From: Planctomycetota bacterium
GTDB lineage: Bacteria; Planctomycetota; Planctomycetia; Pirellulales; Pirellulaceae
Direction: 5' to 3'
Assembly (NCBI GenBank): GCA_963204915.1
Contig: CAUJHS010000082.1
Span: 210,156 to 274,155, forward strand
Length of the DNA stretch: 64,000 nt
In this document: piece after piece, positions 63,869 to 64,000 of the stretch
Numbering within the stretch: position 1 is the stretch's first letter
How the letters are laid out: each line of letters opens with the position of its first letter
Position numbers and translations under genes: made by a program
Notes under the pieces: model-generated
What the model saw: only the letters and a program-made list of their open reading frames with translations
Told to the model about the DNA's origin: nothing
Database searches by the model: none

Positions 63869-64000
63869 TCAATCTTCATCGGGCAGAAGCTCTGCATCGA
63901 CGAAAGCGTGCCACCCAAATCGTGCTCGCCCGTCGTTGCCAATTGGCTCGTGCTGCACTCGTGTGATCTTGTAGCTGCGGTCTTCACGGTTGATCTCTTC
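63869..64000 (-). CDS. 3' end of an unidentified gene running off the window
   Basis: On the minus strand 43 codons to a TGA at 63869-63871 are open from the window edge, ending in FGWHAFVDAELLPDED. The composition is protein-like. No family can be given from so short a piece. Confidence 0.55.
   Translation of the reverse strand, partial: EEINREDRSYKITRVQHEPIGNDGRARFGWHAFVDAELLPDED

Noticed and set aside
1..64000. CRISPR arrays, intact transposases, rRNA and tRNA genes
   Set aside because: None was seen on reading; the only repeats were the inverted repeats, tandem protein repeats and direct repeats listed above.

Overview
The window reads as chromosomal DNA of a planctomycete, most likely of the Pirellulales group. 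This is an inference from gene content: a zinc metalloprotease of the DUF5117/DUF5118 type, exported HEAT-repeat and PQQ-propeller proteins, a protein pairing an RNA-polymerase-alpha-CTD-like segment with a sigma-4-like helix-turn-helix, a kinase-like mini-ORF and a decayed DUF2924 recombinase-type module. No rRNA, tRNA, CRISPR array or intact insertion sequence was seen.

Region 1 (about 0.4-8.5 kb, minus strand) is a complete high-affinity potassium uptake operon, kdpFABC followed by kdpD and kdpE. It is led by a 30-codon membrane peptide gene just before kdpF. Region 2 (8.7-15.5 kb) holds an ABC ATPase without its permease, a membrane-anchored partner, a small zinc-ribbon protein, and a tightly packed minus-strand run of a HEAT/jelly-roll protein, a PQQ propeller and aroA. 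Region 3 (15.7-19.9 kb) has a two-gene operon that looks like part of hydroxyproline catabolism (DapA-family lyase plus 4-hydroxyproline epimerase) and an oxidoreductase of the Gfo/Idh/MocA family that lacks the usual EKP lysine. Region 4 (20.0-26.0 kb) is a redox block: a single-chain pyruvate:ferredoxin oxidoreductase coupled to a dihydroorotate-dehydrogenase-like protein, then a rhodanese/DUF2892 protein and a thioredoxin, with palindromic candidate operators. Region 5 (26.2-31.4 kb) is a heavy-metal RND efflux operon with a histidine-bearing small exported protein. Region 6 (31.4-41.8 kb) has rimO, a hydrolase, a methyltransferase, a hemerythrin plus response regulator pair, the metalloprotease with a textbook terminator, a PilZ protein and a REC-GGDEF-CBS protein. 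Region 7 (41.8-49.4 kb) carries planctomycete-type regulators (HTH protein, glycosyltransferase, alphaCTD/sigma4-like protein, ECF sigma factor) and exported proteins.

Region 8 (49.4-59.4 kb) is rich in hydrolases: a Tat-exported esterase, a PIG-L deacetylase, a SRPBCC protein, and a 1060-residue fusion of a GH5 glycosidase to a CocE-type esterase. It ends with a visibly more GC-rich two-gene block (tandem esterase plus calcineurin-like phosphoesterase) that may have been acquired. Between the fusion gene and that block sits a promoter carrying a LexA-type GAAC-N4-GTTC palindrome that drives only a 24-codon ORF.

Region 9 (59.8-64 kb) is accessory DNA: a kinase-like fragment without catalytic residues, a DUF2924 pseudogene with an in-frame TGA, its small companion ORF, the tail of an integrase-like gene, and a set of small proteins I do not recognise.

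Nothing here is proven to be a new system. The best candidates for something undescribed are the pre-KdpF peptide, the alphaCTD/sigma4-like protein beside the ECF sigma gene, the GH5-CocE fusion, the LexA-type promoter without a proper gene, and the kinase-like mini-protein.
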